Assembly (NCBI GenBank): GCA_000469685.2
Contig: LS997562.1
Location: 40,562,345-40,626,344, forward strand
Length of the DNA stretch: 64,000 nt
DNA from: Haemonchus contortus
Lineage: Eukaryota; Nematoda; Chromadorea; Rhabditida; Trichostrongylidae
Direction of reading: 5' to 3'
Under the pieces are notes generated by a model that made no database searches, was not told the DNA's origin, and worked only from the letters and a program-made list of their open reading frames with translations. Position 1 is the stretch's first letter; each line of letters opens with the position of its first letter. This document shows, one piece after another, positions 61,704 to 64,000 of this stretch. Position numbers and translations under genes: made by a program.

Positions 61704-62125
61704 GGTCCCTGATCTTCTTTTATCAGTTATGATCAGTTCTTGTCACCGAGAACCTACGATACCGTCATATCCTACATATCGTCATATTCTGAGGTCCCAT
61801 TGTTAGTGCGAAAAGTGTATTCCTACCGAATTTCAACGCTCTAGGTCCACGTAAACAAGAGTCATAAAATTGCGGCCCCAAATTTCCATCGCGCACGCCC
61901 CGCCCCCTGTGCATGGAGTCCGGTCCTGCCACTCACCATAAGAGTACATATCCTGCTCCCCGTACTCCTACCAAGTTTGAACGTTCTAGGTCCCCGGGGA
62001 CCGGGGTTATTAATTTCCGGTCAGACACACACACCGACACACACACACACAAACAAACAAACAAACACACACAAACACACCGATACACCAACAGACACAC
62101 TTAGCAAATTATATATATTAGGATA
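61704..62125 (-). repeat. Tandem-repeat element with TATATATAA end and CA microsatellite
   Basis: On the minus strand it begins near 62125 with a TATATATAATTTGCTAAGTG end. A (CA)n/(CAAA)n tract follows (62023-62102), then CCTAGAACGTTCAAACTTGG, GGCAGGACCGGACTCC and CAGGGGGCGGGGC. These blocks recur in the same order at 63400-63520. A dispersed family of this layout may be non-autonomous Helitrons, but the terminal signals were not proved. Confidence 0.5.
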
Positions 62126-62149
62126 ACTTTAACGGCACGTCTGCATGTC

Positions 62150-62521
62150 CACACGGCTAAGAGTGGGCCTCCCACGTGTTAGAGCCTGGCAAGCTACACG
62201 TGGATATTCATATGCCAAAACAGTAATAAGAATGGGCCTCATTCCTCTGAAGTTGAGGGGGTCCCAGCGTTGAGGGCCAATGCCGCTCGGCATGGGCTGT
62301 TAAAGTCTCGGGCCCATGACAGGCTGCCTAAAAGGAGGGCTAAGATGGCGATCTATACTTTCAGTGCACGATCGCTTGCATCGGAAGCGTGCATCGAAGA
62401 CTTAATGATGCAAGCCAGGGAGACAAAGTACGGCGTCATCGGACTGACCGAGACGAGAAGGCACCGCCTGCTGCATGCCACTTTTGAAACTGGAGAAGAA
62501 TTGTTCCGTGGATCATGCGGA
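62150..62521 (+). pseudogene. RTE-type retrotransposon, 5' part, inverted relative to its 3' part
   Basis: The + strand reading runs from the 5' leader (AGCCTGGCAAGCTACACG, shared with the copy at 39256) into the endonuclease start (MAIYTFSARSLASEACIEDL, then GVIGLTETRRHRLLHATFET) and stops at ELFRGSCG. There the 12-bp target duplication follows at once. The minus-strand part at 58776 resumes at the very same family position (HGTCDSRG). Confidence 0.8.
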
Positions 62522-62533
62522 GTACAAGAATAG
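62522..62533. repeat. Target-site duplication, right copy
   Basis: GTACAAGAATAG, identical to 56292-56303. It borders the inverted 5' part of the RTE on the left and receptor C intron sequence (TTTTGATAATTTACC) on the right. Confidence 0.85.
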
Positions 62534-63336
62534 TTTTGATAATTTACCACATTATAGATTGCGGCGATCGACATGAGGACTTCTTCGGTAATAGCAAAAG
62601 TTGAACCCAGCGGCACTACTAGCCGTCCACCACCGATCAGCGTTAATACGAATAGATGCATGATGACCTAAACGCATTGATCGGATCTAATAAGTGAAAA
62701 GTTTTAGAGTCGATTTGACTGCTCGGCAAAACTAAAGTAATTATGCCCTGGACATATGAAAGATTCGTAACACAAAGAAAACCTCAAAAGCACTCCTTTT
62801 GACAGCTTATTTTGCATCTTATTCACCAGTACGGAATGGTTGTTAAGCCGAAAATAACGTCGTAGGATAAAATAGCAAGAGGAAGTTATCAATAAAATGG
62901 CTGTGAAGTACGATAGCATACAAATACCATAAATTTCCTGAACATTACCTTCAAGTTGTATTCGATATGGTCCAATTCCATAAACCAAATTCTATGCTTG
63001 CACGATTCACGGAATGAGACAAAAGATTTGTCGTCTCATTTGCTCAGGATTCGCAATCTGATTTTTTTCTTGTACAGAATACTCAAGCCTGCACAGACTC
63101 ATTTCCCCGAATAAATCAAATGCTCAACTTCTCGATCAGGAAGGAGATGAAATGCGGACTTAAATGTCTCCATAACGTTGAATGCAAGAGGATTATCCAC
63201 CGTATCCACTGAATGCAGAAAACCTGCTGCTAATTGCCCACCTAATCAATCTCACGTCAATTGCACTTTCGATCGGTCTCCGATAGTTTGGAGTTCCGAA
63301 AATTCGTAGATCAATTTATCCTTTCCTTACTATATA

Positions 63337-63795
63337 TAAAGCGCTCGCGTCTGTCTGTTCATCTGTCTGTCTGTTTGCGCGGAAATACAGAACTCCTGTC
63401 CCCGTAAACCTAGTACGTTCAAATTTGGTAGGGGCACAAGCGGCAGGATCGGGACACGTACGGTGGTGGCAGGGCCGGACCCCGCCCACAGAAGGTGGGG
63501 TTTGTGCAAAATAAATGTTTCAGCGGAAAAGAATAACTCCTAGCTCTGTGAACCTGGAGCTTCAAATTTAGCAAGATTAATGGATGCAGGATGAGGACAT
63601 TTATGACGTGTGGCAGGACCGGACGGCGTCCACATGGGGCGGAGTTTGCGCCAAATTTGTCAATTTGGCTGTGGGACGTGCAAACGTGGTAGGAGGACAG
63701 GGGGCAGTATGCGAACACTTATATTGGGTAGTAGGGCTGAACTACGCTCACAGGGGGCGGGGTCCTCGCGGAATAAATGTCTGAGCCAAAACCCA
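63337..63795 (+). repeat. Tandem-repeat element starting TATATAAAGCG, about 130-bp units
   Basis: ACTATATATAAAGCG is followed by a GTCTGTCTGTTC simple repeat. About three units then each contain an AACTCCT-like word, TTCAAATTTGGTA or a variant, GGCAGGACCGGAC, a GGGCGGGG block and AAATAAATGTTTGAGC. The word AAAGCGCTCGCGTCTGTCT is shared with the inverted end at 47515-47536. It lies in intron 3 of receptor C. Confidence 0.6.
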
Positions 63796-64000
63796 TAACT
63801 CTTGATCCCTTGGACTTGGATGCAAAATCAGTAAGAAAAGAGGGTGCATGATGGAAACACTGACGATAGAAAAGGCCTCAGAGAACAAGATCCACTCACC
63901 AATTGAATCTAGCGCCTCTGTTATTTACGATCTAGCTTTGATCTTCTGATATGTTTCACTCGACAAGAAAGGTAAATGCAGTGATAGGGAGCGATTAAAG

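Larger units (their letters stand above)
55699..64000 (-). pseudogene. Seven-transmembrane receptor C, partial at the window edge, probably a pseudogene
   Basis: Visible exons on the minus strand: exon 4 (about 62990-62783), exon 5 (62667-62548) and exon 6 (55857-55699, ending RITTLRINENL). Exons 1-3 must lie beyond 64000. Exons 5 and 6 are open and match genes A and B (GGGRLVVPLGSTFAITEEVL; LAWYPVAIGFIIKWSISGFL). Exon 4 has lost one base near its 3' end (TTTTGAG where B has TTTTCGAG), which breaks the phase into exon 5. The B-type acceptor CCAG before exon 4 is TTGG here. Intron 5 is expanded to 6.7 kb by an RTE insertion with nested elements. A rescue by alternative splicing cannot be excluded. 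Confidence 0.7.

Noticed and set aside
59779..61712. Matching short frames on both strands (KRRFLTKSFSVIFWHSEGHL)
   Set aside because: They come from the inverted arms of the long-TIR element; no transposase similarity was seen.
1..64000. CRISPR arrays, bacterial operons, rRNA genes, SL RNA genes
   Set aside because: No regularly spaced direct repeats with unique spacers and no rRNA- or SL-like sequence were seen; the spliced eukaryotic gene structure argues against a prokaryotic source.

Overview
This window looks like genomic DNA from a clade V (strongylid, hookworm-type) nematode. The basis is short spliced genes with TTTCAG-type acceptors next to start codons, a group of seven-transmembrane receptor genes, RTE, mariner and Penelope-type elements, and tRNA-derived SINEs. 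The species cannot be named from the sequence alone. Most long open frames here are chance; the real genes are built from exons of 80-215 bp.

Left part (1-20.2 kb). A possible 3'-terminal exon of an upstream gene ends near 468. The main gene is a complete nine-exon serine/threonine kinase of the PSKH1 family on the + strand (7804-20169; 391 aa). It has an N-myristoylation-type start (Met-Gly-Asn), an 8-kb first intron and every catalytic motif. Old SINE copies and small hairpins are scattered around it.

Middle (20.2-28.4 kb). A four-exon gene for mitochondrial ribosomal protein mL43 (mrpl-43; 23354-25995, 193 aa) is followed 287 bp later on the same strand by a single-exon 97-aa membrane protein that looks mitochondrial (26283-26576). 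The pair could be an operon.

Right part (28.4-64 kb). Three tandem paralogues of one seven-transmembrane receptor gene lie on the minus strand. A (28405-33448, 299 aa) and B (36835-49015, 305 aa) are intact with identical intron phases. C (from 55699, running off the right edge) has a one-base deletion and a lost splice acceptor. An orphan copy of the last exon lies at 35788-35925. Transposable elements fill the introns and spacers: mariner relics, a decayed Penelope-like element with a GIY-YIG-like segment, RTE retrotransposons (one with a 12-bp target-site duplication and an apparently inverted 5' part), long-inverted-repeat elements, MITEs with visible target duplications, a large GC-rich fold-back, and a tandem-repeat-bearing family possibly related to Helitrons.

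No CRISPR array, rRNA gene or convincing functional tRNA gene was seen. The exon models were deduced by eye from splice sites, reading-frame phase and family resemblance; they are not backed by transcript data.
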